The translations under genes were made by a program, and so were the position numbers. From Weissella hellenica (lineage in GTDB: Bacteria; Bacillota; Bacilli; Lactobacillales; Lactobacillaceae), in contig NZ_BJEG01000002.1 in the NCBI RefSeq assembly GCF_005405545.1, positions 16,932 through 80,931 of the forward strand: a stretch of DNA of 64,000 bases, written 5' to 3'. The notes beneath the pieces are model-generated. The model made no database searches. It had not been told where the DNA came from and saw only the letters and a program-made list of their open reading frames with translations. Of the stretch, positions 18,835 through 27,477 are shown piece after piece. The stretch's first letter is position 1, and each line of letters opens with the position of its first letter.

Positions 18835-20109
18835 CTAAGCTGATTGCTTGATTAATGGTTCACCATTGACATCTTGATTGTCTTTTTTAATCATAAAAAA
18901 TGCATAAATACCAGCTATCACCACAATAATTGTAATAATATGGAAAGTTGTTGCATAGCCTGATTTATCTCGTAACATTCCTAAAGGTGTTGAAAGAACA
19001 ACCTGTCCTAATTGTGCTGCAACTTGAAATCCAATCATATACAAAGTAGCTGATAATTTTGTTTCAAAGTGTAAAGTGAAATATCTAAAAATTGATAAAA
19101 TAAAGAGCGGTGTTTCAAAGGAGTGCAACATTTTAACAAATGAAATTGCAATTGGGTTATCAATAAGCCCGCATAATCCGATACGAATTGCCATAATAGT
19201 TATTCCCATCAATAACGTATTACGTACACCAATTTTATTCATAATAATTGGCACGATTCCCATCATAATAGCTTCTACGAACACTTGAATTGAATTTAAA
19301 TTACCATACATTTGTTGTCCTTGGGCTACTGATCCAAACAAACCAGCATAAAAACTTGGGAACATTTGTTGATCAAATACAGTATAAAATGTCCATGTAA
19401 AAAAGATAAGAATAATAATTATCCAAAGGTCACGTAACTTCAATAATGAAAACATTTCCTTAACACTAGGTACCGAGGCTTGTGTCGTTTGGCTATCACG
19501 CTTTTTTTCCCGTCGCTCTGCCTTAGGTACCCAAAGGCAAAGGTTAAGCAATAGTATTACACCAAAAATTGACCCAATCCAAAAATTCAAATCTGGGTTA
19601 ATAACGAACAAGTGACCTGCTAAAAGCGCCACTACTGCGTATCCAAATGAGCCCCAGGCACGTGCTTGGCCATATTCAAATTTAAATACACGACTAAATC
19701 TTTCAACCAGTGCTTCATAAATACCCGTAGTTGCTAAAAATCCGGCTGATAAAAAAATTGAACCGACTACCAAGCCAATTGTAAAATTGCTATGTAACAT
19801 TGGTTCATACGCATAAATAAAAAATGGTCCGACCAAAGCCGCACAGACACCACTAAATATTAGTAAATGTCTTTTAATTCCTAATTTATCTTGCAATGCG
19901 CCATAAAAAAACATCAAAATTAATGTCACTAATGAATCGGCAGAATAAATTGTCCCCACAGCACTACCATTTAAGTCCAAACCACTTTTGGATGTTAACC
20001 ATAATTGAAAAAATGACCACCAAATTCCCCAAGACGCAAAGTATAAAAACATCGTAACGGAACTTTGAAGATAGGATTCATTTTTAAAAGCTTTCATATA
20101 TTTTGACAC
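18835..20109 (-). CDS. Sucrose/oligosaccharide:H+ symporter (LacY/CscB-type MFS)
   Basis: This 424-residue, 12-helix MFS protein belongs to the oligosaccharide:H+ symporter group. The N-terminal FASWGIWWSFFQLWL, the cytoplasmic loop GALQDKLGIKR and the RAWGSFGYAV motif (Arg-Ala-Trp-Gly) are characteristic. Gene order (regulator, permease, GH32 hydrolase, fructokinase) supports sucrose as substrate. I chose GTG at 20109 because AAGGGGGGAT precedes it at good spacing. A frame extending to 20148 has no ribosome binding site. Confidence 0.9.
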   Translation of the reverse strand: MSKYMKAFKNESYLQSSVTMFLYFASWGIWWSFFQLWLTSKSGLDLNGSAVGTIYSADSLVTLILMFFYGALQDKLGIKRHLLIFSGVCAALVGPFFIYAYEPMLHSNFTIGLVVGSIFLSAGFLATTGIYEALVERFSRVFKFEYGQARAWGSFGYAVVALLAGHLFVINPDLNFWIGSIFGVILLLNLCLWVPKAERREKKRDSQTTQASVPSVKEMFSLLKLRDLWIIIILIFFTWTFYTVFDQQMFPSFYAGLFGSVAQGQQMYGNLNSIQVFVEAIMMGIVPIIMNKIGVRNTLLMGITIMAIRIGLCGLIDNPIAISFVKMLHSFETPLFILSIFRYFTLHFETKLSATLYMIGFQVAAQLGQVVLSTPLGMLRDKSGYATTFHIITIIVVIAGIYAFFMIKKDNQDVNGEPLIKQSA

Positions 20110-20165
20110 AGGATAATCCCCCCTTGAATAAATAAGCAACAGCGCCATTTAACTAAAACAAAAAA

Positions 20166-20179
20166 TGTAATCGCTTTCA
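20166..20179. promoter_or_regulatory. cre site (CcpA) of the sucrose operon
   Basis: TGTAATCGCTTTCA fits the cre consensus TGWAANCGNTNWCA at every position. It begins about 9 bases downstream of the -10 element, where bound CcpA would block initiation or early elongation. Confidence 0.85.
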
Positions 20180-20187
20180 CAAGTGAT

Positions 20188-20217
20188 ATTATATACTGTT
20201 ATTCAAAAACACGTCAA
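20188..20217 (-). promoter_or_regulatory. Promoter of the sucrose operon
   Basis: On the minus strand, TTGACG and a perfect TATAAT are 18 bases apart. The -35 overlaps the LacI-type operator. Confidence 0.8.
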
Positions 20218-20225
20218 CCGGTTGA
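20214..20225. promoter_or_regulatory. LacI-type operator, probable ScrR site
   Basis: The perfect 12-base palindrome TCAACCGGTTGA has the central CG expected for LacI-family operators. It overlaps the -35 element of the sucrose promoter, and scrR lies immediately upstream. Confidence 0.75.
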
Positions 20226-20244
20226 TATATTTTTATAAAAAAAA

Positions 20245-20260
20245 GACCAGTCACCTGGTC
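20245..20260 (-). terminator. Intrinsic terminator of scrR
   Basis: GACCAG pairs with CTGGTC around a 4-base loop, with eight T directly after it on the minus strand. It sits directly after the scrR stop, separating the regulator from the sucrose operon. Confidence 0.85.
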
Positions 20261-20265
20261 AAAAA

Positions 20266-21249
20266 CTATCTACTACTGGTTTTACCTTCCCACAAATTTA
20301 CTGGCAATATATATTCAGATTCTGTTTTTATTCCTTCAATTCGTTTTACTAAGACATCAACCGCTATTTTAGCCATGTTTTCAATAGGCTGAATAATCGT
20401 TGTTAATTCGGGAATCACGTTACGCATTAGATCTGTCCCATCATAACCAACAAGCAATAAATCTTCAGGAATTTTTCGGCCACGTTCATTTGCAATTGTC
20501 ATAATAATGCTTGCATCAACATCATTTGATACAAACAACGCTTCCATATCAGGATATATACTAAACAATTCATTATAACGTTGCTTTTTTTCCGCAAATG
20601 ATAAACTAAAATCTATTGTAAACGTATGAGGTTCTAACCCATATTCATTCATTACCGCTTCATAAGCTTCACGCCGTCGCTGTGTCGGTGTTTCTAGAGC
20701 GCTTGGTCCATTTGTGTGAATAATACGTGTAACACCAGCATTAATTAGACGTTGTGTTGCTAAAACACCACCTTTATAATTATCAGACTCGATAATTGGA
20801 ATATCACTATTTACAACACGATCAATTGCCACAACTGGCAAGTGACTATATTTGTACTCCTCAATTCCTTGATTATGTGTCCCAACAATTAATCCATCGA
20901 CTTGTCCAGCTAATAATTGGTTTAAATAGTCGGTCTCTTTATTAATATCATGTAATGAATTACCAATAATCACTTTAAAATCTCGTTGATATAATTCATA
21001 CTCTAAATAATTTACTAGTTCACCAAAAAATGGATTGGATACAGTTGGAAAAATCAATCCAATTAGGCCCGTCTTTCGTTTGAATAATTGACGAGCTGCT
21101 GCATTGGGTTGATAATTTAGTGTTTCCATGGCATCGTGTACTTTTTTTAGTGTCTCATCACTTAAATAACCACGATTATTAAGCACACGAGATGCTGTGG
21201 TTTTTGATACGCCAGCTAATTTTGCAACATCTTCTAACTTCGGTTTCAT
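20266..21249 (-). CDS. scrR: LacI-family sucrose operon repressor
   Basis: This 327-residue protein has an N-terminal helix-turn-helix (LEDVAKLAGVSKTTASRVLN, with the LacI hinge following around NYQPNAAAR) and a periplasmic-binding-protein-like effector domain. It lies directly upstream of the sucrose permease operon in the same orientation. A matching palindromic operator overlaps the promoter of that operon, so repression relieved by sucrose or a derivative is the likely role. The regulator has its own terminator. Confidence 0.88.
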   Translation of the reverse strand: MKPKLEDVAKLAGVSKTTASRVLNNRGYLSDETLKKVHDAMETLNYQPNAAARQLFKRKTGLIGLIFPTVSNPFFGELVNYLEYELYQRDFKVIIGNSLHDINKETDYLNQLLAGQVDGLIVGTHNQGIEEYKYSHLPVVAIDRVVNSDIPIIESDNYKGGVLATQRLINAGVTRIIHTNGPSALETPTQRRREAYEAVMNEYGLEPHTFTIDFSLSFAEKKQRYNELFSIYPDMEALFVSNDVDASIIMTIANERGRKIPEDLLLVGYDGTDLMRNVIPELTTIIQPIENMAKIAVDVLVKRIEGIKTESEYILPVNLWEGKTSSR

Positions 21250-21346
21250 TCTACTAACCGTAACTACCTTTCAAAAATTATTTAAGTAGTTTTATTATAT
21301 CAAAGCTATTAATAATACGCTTTCTTTTATAAATCTTCGTTAAAAT

Positions 21347-21391
21347 AAGAACCAACAAGCAAAAGCTATAAGCTCTTGCTTGTTGGTTCTT
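21347..21391 (-). terminator. Intrinsic terminator of the RNA methyltransferase gene
   Basis: A perfect 16-bp stem of the AAGAACCAACAAGCAA type encloses a 13-base loop. The minus strand continues into ATTTTAACG. Confidence 0.8.
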
Positions 21392-21433
21392 AACATAGTA
21401 AAAATTATTTTTTATTATAACACTGTTTGCTGT

Positions 21434-22810
21434 TTAATTATTAGGTTCAAACACCGTAACCACTTCAACATGTGCTGTTTGTGGAAATTGATCTAGCGGT
21501 TGTACATCCCCTTTGATGTGGAAGTCCTTTTCAATTAAATACTTAGCATCACGTGCCATCGTTTCTGGATTACATGACACGTAAACAAACCGTTTAGGCC
21601 TAATTTCTGCCACTGCATCCAACAATTCATTTGTTAGTCCACGACGAGGTGGATCGACAAAAATAACATCTGCTTTAATCCCAGCTTGTTGCCATTTGCG
21701 CATTTGTTCAGGCGCATCTGCTGTAACAAAGCTAGCATTTTTCACATTGTTATTAGCAACATTCTTTTGTGCATCAATGACAGCACGCGCAATTACCTCG
21801 ACACCTAATACTTGTTTAACTTGGTTAGCCACCGTTAACCCAATTGTCCCAATACCAGAATAGGCATCAATTATTGTATCTGTTAATTTTAATTCTGCCT
21901 TTTTGGCCGCCAATGCATACAGTACTTCTGTTGTTTGTGGATTAACCTGATAAAACGAATTAGGTCCGATTTCAAATTCAATACCTAACAACGTATCATG
22001 AATGACATCCTCACCCCATAAAGTTCGATTATTACCTGACATTAACAAGTGCAATGACCGGGGGTTATGATTTAAGACAACGCTATGAATCCCCGGCACA
22101 ACATCAACAATTTCTTGTGCAATATCTGTTTCATCTTTAATGTTTGCCGTTTGAGAAACCAAAACAACCATTAATTCATGGCTATAATAACCACGACGCA
22201 CCATAATGTATCGCAGCTCACCTTGCTGCGTTTCATCATTAAATACTGTTACGTGGTGCTGATTTAAAATATCACGCACCGTGGCAATGGTTTGGTCGAT
22301 AACTGGATCATTCACATAATAATCTGTTAACGGCAAAATCTCACCTGGTGTCCGTCGCTTAATAAAACCGGTCACCAATTTCTCGCCATCATTTTTAATC
22401 GGCACCACCGTTTTATTGCGATATTGAATCGGATTTTTCATACCAATTGTTGGTGCAATGTTTGCTGCAATTCCTGCTGCTGTGTATATTTTTTTAACCT
22501 GTGCCTGCTTTAATTTTAGTTGGGCCTCATAACGTAAGTTTACATATGGTGCTATCCCTACGTCTAACAAGTAGTCTTTACCCATTTCAACACGATCTGA
22601 CGACGGGTCAACAATACCCACAACCTCAGCACGTGCGAATTTACGATTTACTTGGGTTATTTCAAATTTAACAGTTTCATCTGTAAATGCGTTGGCCATA
22701 TGAATCGGGTAATCATTCAGCATGACGACACCGAATCCGTTATAGCGTACTGCAACGACTTTTCCTGTTAGTATTTGCCCTAATCGTACAGGCATGATTG
22801 TATGACTCAT
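21434..22810 (-). CDS. rlmD: 23S rRNA (uracil-C5) methyltransferase, RlmD/RlmCD type
   Basis: This 458-residue protein starts with a TRAM-like RNA-binding barrel (about residues 5-65) and continues into a class I SAM methyltransferase. GPNSFYQVN and DAYSGIGTIGL form the SAM site, DPPRRGL is motif IV, and SCNPETMARD carries the nucleophilic Cys that attacks uracil C6. It makes 5-methyluridine in 23S rRNA; single enzymes of this group in Firmicutes can modify one or two positions. I prefer ATG at 22810 (MSHTIM) because GAGAGAG precedes it. The upstream ATG at 22849 lacks a ribosome binding site. Confidence 0.9.
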   Translation of the reverse strand: MSHTIMPVRLGQILTGKVVAVRYNGFGVVMLNDYPIHMANAFTDETVKFEITQVNRKFARAEVVGIVDPSSDRVEMGKDYLLDVGIAPYVNLRYEAQLKLKQAQVKKIYTAAGIAANIAPTIGMKNPIQYRNKTVVPIKNDGEKLVTGFIKRRTPGEILPLTDYYVNDPVIDQTIATVRDILNQHHVTVFNDETQQGELRYIMVRRGYYSHELMVVLVSQTANIKDETDIAQEIVDVVPGIHSVVLNHNPRSLHLLMSGNNRTLWGEDVIHDTLLGIEFEIGPNSFYQVNPQTTEVLYALAAKKAELKLTDTIIDAYSGIGTIGLTVANQVKQVLGVEVIARAVIDAQKNVANNNVKNASFVTADAPEQMRKWQQAGIKADVIFVDPPRRGLTNELLDAVAEIRPKRFVYVSCNPETMARDAKYLIEKDFHIKGDVQPLDQFPQTAHVEVVTVFEPNN

Positions 22811-22895
22811 ATTTTCTCTCTCATTATCTTTAGTATTACTGTCTTTCATTATACTAGTTTATCAATATCAGGCAATCATTCTACTAAACAATGCG

Positions 22896-23300
22896 CTAAT
22901 CAATTGGACAGCCAATCAGACGACATAGTTGCTGCATCATCCAAATAATACTTGGTAAAGCAACACTCATACCAATCAACCATTTAAAAAAGCGCATTTC
23001 AGATACAATATTTTTCAAGCCGACTTTCACTTCAGCCATATCCAACTTTAATCCTTGGACATCTTGTTTAAGTTCTGTGACATCTTGCTTTAAATAGCGT
23101 ACATCAATTTGTAGCTCAATGACGCTAACTTTTAATACTTGGACATCGCTTTTTAAGTCAGCTATTTCATGATTATAATGTGTGCTTTCATGCTTTAAGT
23201 CAGCAACATCCTGTTGTAGATGTTTAAAATCATCATCCTTAAAAGCGATAAAGTCATTAACTGTCATCAAATCATGCACTTCGACACTTGTTACCGACAT
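22896..23300 (-). CDS. Coiled-coil protein with C-terminal membrane anchor
   Basis: This 134-residue protein consists almost entirely of a regular heptad coiled coil (about residues 25-95). Repeats such as DVADLKHE, DLKSDVQVLK, YLKQDVTELK and DVQGLKLDMAEVK have hydrophobic residues at a and d. A hydrophobic segment follows at about 104-125. There is no signal peptide, so the coil is probably cytoplasmic and tethered by its C-terminus. I do not know the function; the pattern resembles small membrane-tethered scaffold proteins of unknown role. It is separate from both neighbours. Confidence 0.65.
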   Translation of the reverse strand: MSVTSVEVHDLMTVNDFIAFKDDDFKHLQQDVADLKHESTHYNHEIADLKSDVQVLKVSVIELQIDVRYLKQDVTELKQDVQGLKLDMAEVKVGLKNIVSEMRFFKWLIGMSVALPSIIWMMQQLCRLIGCPID

Positions 23301-23384
23301 ATAAGCTCCTCTTTTCTATTAGTGCCAATTATTTTATCAAAACTCATCAACCATCAAAGACGAAGTTTTAAGTAAATAAAAAAA

Positions 23385-23410
23385 GTTCCGTTAATCTAAA
23401 TTAACAGAAC
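23385..23410 (-). terminator. Intrinsic terminator of the MFS gene
   Basis: GTTCxGTTAAT pairs with ATTAACxGAAC around a short loop (one mismatch), followed on the minus strand by TTTTTTTATT. Confidence 0.8.
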
Positions 23411-23419
23411 CAGCCAAAT

Positions 23420-24607
23420 TTATTCAAAAATTGTTTTATCGCTCTCAGAAAACCACATCAAAGCAATAAAGATAACAATTGCAATCGCCATCACAACGGT
23501 TTGCAAAATCCAATTATTCAGTTGTGCATATAAAACACCATACGCCCATGGCGCACCAGCTGCAATTAGATAACCACCCGTTTGTGCCATTCCTGATAAC
23601 GCTGAACTTTCACTGGCAGTACGTGTCCGAATCGCATAAGACGTTACCATGTAGACAAACACGGCCGTTCCGCCAATACCGATAAAGGCTGTCACAATCA
23701 ACCACCAAACAAGACCGGCATGTTGATTAAACATCATAAGTATTGCAAGTAACCATAGCACCGTAGCACCTGTCATCAACGCCCGACGTCCTTTGTACGA
23801 TGAACGTTCCAAAAAACTTGGTACCCACATTGAAACCGGAATACCAATCAATGATAAGACACCAATAACCCAGCCTGATTGCGTGGCTGTTACACCTGTT
23901 CGTTGTGCAATTGTTGGAACCCAAGCAATTGACGTATAAAAGACTGCTGATTGAATACCTGCCATAACCAGCAAAGACCAAGCATATTTGTTACGCCATG
24001 GATTAATCTTTTTCATTGCCGTGGGCGTTGTCTTGGTTACTGACTTATCTAATGCCTGGTCAGTATTAATCAACATATGCGCAATCCAAGTCACCATCAC
24101 TAGTAAAACAATGACTGTGATAAATACAATCAACATTTGCCAACTAAATGTTTTGGTAATGGGTACTGCAATAATTTGGAACACCGCTGTCATCAACGTC
24201 ATCGTTGTACTGTATAGTGACGTATAAACACCAATTTTATTTGGCGTGAATTTAACCAACGTTGCTGGTAATAACACATTAATAAAAGCAATTCCGATAC
24301 CAACCAAAATCGTTCCAATAAACAACATTGGTGCACTGACAACACGTGCAATTGATCCAACTACAACAAATAAGAGCGCCACTAATAACGTTTTCTCAAT
24401 TCCAGAACGTTTTGTGAAAAATGTTGTTGTTGGTGAAATGACTGCAAATGTTAACAATGGTAATGTCGTTAAAATACCCAATTGTGATACTGGCAAGCCA
24501 AATGTATTAGCCACATTATCAATGACTACGGGAATTGTTGTAAACGTTGACCGCATTACCACACCGAGCAAAACAATGCTTAAGATAAATAACCATCTTT
24601 TCTTCAT
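23420..24607 (-). CDS. MFS transporter, CynX/NimT-like
   Basis: This 395-residue protein has 12 predicted membrane helices. The N-terminal stretch VVMRSTFTTIPVVID, the GLPVSQLGILTTLPLLTFA block and the inter-domain loop around residues 190-210 resemble the CynX/NimT (cyanate permease-like) MFS branch. The substrate cannot be told from sequence. The gene stands alone with its own terminator and no regulator nearby. Confidence 0.8.
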   Translation of the reverse strand: MKKRWLFILSIVLLGVVMRSTFTTIPVVIDNVANTFGLPVSQLGILTTLPLLTFAVISPTTTFFTKRSGIEKTLLVALLFVVVGSIARVVSAPMLFIGTILVGIGIAFINVLLPATLVKFTPNKIGVYTSLYSTTMTLMTAVFQIIAVPITKTFSWQMLIVFITVIVLLVMVTWIAHMLINTDQALDKSVTKTTPTAMKKINPWRNKYAWSLLVMAGIQSAVFYTSIAWVPTIAQRTGVTATQSGWVIGVLSLIGIPVSMWVPSFLERSSYKGRRALMTGATVLWLLAILMMFNQHAGLVWWLIVTAFIGIGGTAVFVYMVTSYAIRTRTASESSALSGMAQTGGYLIAAGAPWAYGVLYAQLNNWILQTVVMAIAIVIFIALMWFSESDKTIFE

Positions 24608-24755
24608 ATAATACCTCTGATTTCTATCAAATAAAATTTTAAAAGTCCGTTAGAAACTATACCGCCTTATTTTATAGCTGTCAAAAATAATTTTTACATG
24701 AGAATTTAATGCGTTTATTATATAAAAAAACAATTACTTAACTAACGAAATAAAA

Positions 24756-24793
24756 AAATAGCAAACCACCAGTATATTGATGGTTTGCTATTT
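24756..24793 (-). terminator. Intrinsic terminator of the flavin reductase gene
   Basis: A perfect 13-bp stem (AAATAGCAAACCA type) encloses a 12-base loop, with a TTTATTTC tail on the minus strand. Confidence 0.85.
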
Positions 24794-24828
24794 AGATAAT
24801 TAAGCTAATTGCTGTTGACCTAAATTTA

Positions 24829-25368
24829 TTAGTTCTTTGCAAATTCTGCAAATTGACCAGCTACGTTAGCCAAAAATTCTTTTGTGCCTTCGTTAGTGAT
24901 CTTACCATTTTCATCAGCTAGTTCAGCAGTATTACCAATGAACAATTCTGGTTGGTGCATAATCTTCATGTCTAAGAAGTCCAATGAGTTACGCAAAACA
25001 TGGTGTGCTACAACACCAGCAATACCAGAAATTGATTGTGAAGCTGGCAATACTGGCTTACCTGCCCAAACGCTTTGTCCCCAAGGACGTGAAGCAACAT
25101 CCAAAGCGTTCTTCAAAGCAGCTGGCACACTACGATTGTGCTCTGGCGTTACCATAATAAATGCATCTTGTGCTTTAACAGCATCACGGAATTCAGTATA
25201 TTCTACTGGTGAAGCCTCATCATAATCTTGGTTATACAAAGGAAGCTTTGCAATATCCAAATAAGTAACTTCTGCATCTGCTGGTAAACCAGCAACCAAT
25301 GCTTCTGCCACACCCAATGAGTATGAGTTCTTACGAGTTGATCCAACAATTACACCATATTTTGCCAT
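24829..25368 (-). CDS. NADPH-dependent FMN reductase-type oxidoreductase
   Basis: This 179-residue flavodoxin-fold protein starts with GVIVGSTRKNSYSLGVA, the FMN phosphate loop of the NADPH-dependent FMN reductase family. The second flavin contact is TPEHNRSVPAALKNALD, a family signature, followed by GKPVLPASQSISGIAG. Members reduce FMN, quinones, azo dyes or chromate. A strong GGAGAAATATC precedes the ATG. It is monocistronic. Confidence 0.88.
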   Translation of the reverse strand: MAKYGVIVGSTRKNSYSLGVAEALVAGLPADAEVTYLDIAKLPLYNQDYDEASPVEYTEFRDAVKAQDAFIMVTPEHNRSVPAALKNALDVASRPWGQSVWAGKPVLPASQSISGIAGVVAHHVLRNSLDFLDMKIMHQPELFIGNTAELADENGKITNEGTKEFLANVAGQFAEFAKN

Positions 25369-25479
25369 GATATTTCTCCTTAAAATTAATCATTATATCC
25401 AACGTTTTCGTCGTTGAGATTATTTTAACTTACTTTTACAAAGTTGTAAACACTTATTTTAAATAAGTAAAATAAAAAC

Positions 25480-25504
25480 ACACATATTATATAAATACAT
25501 GTGT
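25480..25504 (-). terminator. Weak intrinsic terminator of bdh
   Basis: ACACAT pairs with ATGTGT around a 13-base AT-rich loop. The minus strand continues GTTTTTATTTTAC. The stem is short, so termination may be partial. Confidence 0.5.
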
Positions 25505-25523
25505 CTTAAATATTATATTTCGT

Positions 25524-26576
25524 TTAATCTTCTTTAGTTAGATCAATCAAGATTTTAGCTTGTGACTTATCAGTTGATAGGCGATCAAATCCCTTCTCAA
25601 CAACATCATCCAAACCAATCATATCTGTAATAACAGGTTCGACATTGATTTGTCCTGAACTTACCAAGTCAACAGTTTGTTGGAAAGTTTCGCGTGAGTA
25701 AGCGATTGTTGAGGTCAACTTAACCCCTGCATTCATCAATTGCATTGGATCAAATGTAATTGGGTGCGCAAAGATTGAAACAATAACTGCTGTTCCACGG
25801 GCCTTAGTTACTGAAATAGCTTGCTCAAATGTTGGTTGTACACCAGCTACCTCAAATGATACATCAGCACCACCGCCTAAGATCTCACGTACCTTAGCGA
25901 CAGGATCCGCAACATCACTAGGGTTAACAACATCAGTCGCACCCATTGTTAGTGCCTTTTCCAAACGAACTGCCGACAAATCAACCGCCACAATCTTAGT
26001 TGCCCCAGCTGCCTTAGCTGCAGCAGCTACTAACACACCAATTGGACCAGCACCGAAAATGGCAACCTTTTGTCCAAACTTCAAGCCACCTTCTTTAACA
26101 GCTTGCACTGCCACAGCCGTTGGCTCGATAGTCGCAGCTAATTGTAATGAGAAGTCTTCTGGCAAAGCATACAAGTTAGATTCTGGCACATTTACGTGGG
26201 CAGCAAAACCACCATCACAGCTCAAACCAATAAAGCTATAACCATCATAAACATCTACATCATCTGGAGATTCTCCATGTGTGACAGTTGGGTTGACTGA
26301 TACATGATCCCCAACCTTGTAATTTTCAACATCCTTACCAACAGATTCGATGACACCTGAGAACTCGTGTCCCATTGTTAATGGTGCTTCACCACCAGTT
26401 AATTCATCTACTCTGTCAACCGGAATGAAGACAGGGCCTTCCAAGTACTCATGTAAGTCACTTCCACAGATTCCTGCGTAAGCAACGCGAACAACTACTT
26501 CGTTGTCTTGTGCTGGCTTTAAGTCTACATCTTCTACTCGAATATCTTTTACACCATGCCAAACTGCTGCCTTCAT
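25524..26576 (-). CDS. 2,3-butanediol dehydrogenase (zinc-dependent MDR family)
   Basis: This 350-residue alcohol dehydrogenase carries the catalytic zinc residues in AGICGSDLHEYLEGP (Cys and Asp/His region) and MGHEFSGVIESVG (His-Glu). Its NAD-binding Rossmann motif is FGAGPIGVLVA. The HEYLEGP sequence and length match (R,R)-butanediol dehydrogenases, which interconvert acetoin and 2,3-butanediol and balance NADH. The usual second (structural) zinc Cys cluster is not evident, as in this subgroup. I chose ATG at 26576 because GGGGGT lies just upstream; an upstream extension is hydrophobic and unlikely. Confidence 0.88.
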   Translation of the reverse strand: MKAAVWHGVKDIRVEDVDLKPAQDNEVVVRVAYAGICGSDLHEYLEGPVFIPVDRVDELTGGEAPLTMGHEFSGVIESVGKDVENYKVGDHVSVNPTVTHGESPDDVDVYDGYSFIGLSCDGGFAAHVNVPESNLYALPEDFSLQLAATIEPTAVAVQAVKEGGLKFGQKVAIFGAGPIGVLVAAAAKAAGATKIVAVDLSAVRLEKALTMGATDVVNPSDVADPVAKVREILGGGADVSFEVAGVQPTFEQAISVTKARGTAVIVSIFAHPITFDPMQLMNAGVKLTSTIAYSRETFQQTVDLVSSGQINVEPVITDMIGLDDVVEKGFDRLSTDKSQAKILIDLTKED

Positions 26577-26601
26577 GTCAATACCCCCAAATAGTATGCT
26601 T

Positions 26602-26630
26602 GTTATAACAATATATACAAAAACAATCAA
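26602..26630 (-). promoter_or_regulatory. Promoter of bdh
   Basis: TTGATT and TATAAC on the minus strand are separated by 17 bases, about 25 bases before the bdh start codon. Confidence 0.6.
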
Positions 26631-26716
26631 TAAATGTTTTGCTAACTTCTTACCAACAAGTATATTTTATCGCTCATATTATAAGTAATCAACCACAACA
26701 CTATTCGTATGCGAAA

Positions 26717-26748
26717 CAATAAAATTCCTGTATACAGGAATTTTATTG
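26717..26748. promoter_or_regulatory. Perfect 32-bp palindrome upstream of bdh
   Basis: The 16-base half CAATAAAATTCCTGTA is followed directly by its exact reverse complement. It lies about 87 bases upstream of the bdh -35 and 30 bases after the gpx terminator. It could bind a dimeric or tetrameric regulator, or fold as a second terminator hairpin (tetraloop TATA). Confidence 0.6.
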
Positions 26749-26777
26749 AGTGACTGTATTTATGTGATTTTTTTAAC

Positions 26778-26821
26778 ATAAAAGCAGTTACATTGATTTA
26801 AAAATTTGTAACTGCTTTTAT
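26778..26821 (-). terminator. Intrinsic terminator of gpx
   Basis: A perfect 14-bp stem of the ATAAAAGCAGTTAC type encloses a 16-base loop. On the minus strand the 3' arm runs into GTTAAAAAAATCACA, so the T tract is formed mainly by the stem end. Confidence 0.7.
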
Positions 26822-26856
26822 AATTTGTTCTATTTTACACAAAATGATAATGTTCG

Positions 26857-27327
26857 CTAATCATTCAAGGCTGCTAGTACATCATCTACCATTTTTTCAG
26901 GCTTAGTAATTGGTGCGTAACGACGAATTAATTTGCCATCACGACCAACCAAAAACTTCGTGTAATTCCACTTAATCGCACCGTTTCCTGATTGCTCTTT
27001 TAAATACGTAAACAATTCATCTTCATCTTTTCCATTAACCATCACACGACGAGTCATTGGAAATGTTACACCATAATGCACTTGGCAGAATTCATTCGCT
27101 GCTTCGTCGCTATCAAGTTCCTGCTTAAATTGGTTAGATGGTAGCCCCAATACAACCAAGCCATCATCTTTATGCTCTTTATATAAAGTTTCTAATCCTT
27201 CAAGCTGTGGCGCTAAACCACACTTACTTGCAGTATTTACAATAATAACAACTTTACCTTCATAATCTTTCAAATTAATTGTTTTACCATTCATCTCAGT
27301 TTCTGTAAAATCATAAATCGTTGCCAT
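26857..27327 (-). CDS. Glutathione peroxidase-like thiol peroxidase (Cys type)
   Basis: This 156-residue thioredoxin-fold protein has C36 in NTASKCGLAPQ, where vertebrate enzymes have selenocysteine. It also has Gln in LPSNQF and Trp/Asn in KWNYTKFLV, completing the catalytic tetrad. Bacterial enzymes of this kind usually reduce peroxides with thioredoxin or another thiol donor. It appears monocistronic with a strong terminator. It may protect against peroxide made by the pyruvate oxidase encoded elsewhere in this window. Confidence 0.92.
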   Translation of the reverse strand: MATIYDFTETEMNGKTINLKDYEGKVVIIVNTASKCGLAPQLEGLETLYKEHKDDGLVVLGLPSNQFKQELDSDEAANEFCQVHYGVTFPMTRRVMVNGKDEDELFTYLKEQSGNGAIKWNYTKFLVGRDGKLIRRYAPITKPEKMVDDVLAALND

Positions 27328-27477
27328 TGTTCTATCCCTCTTTCTAAAAGAACATCACTTATTAAAAGTAATTATAAATTATAAGCTAATTTCTTTATGC
27401 ACAGATTACCATAATTATCAGTAAATTGTCTAATAAGCTGTATCTAATCGTTAAAACCCAAATAACTTGCACGATAA

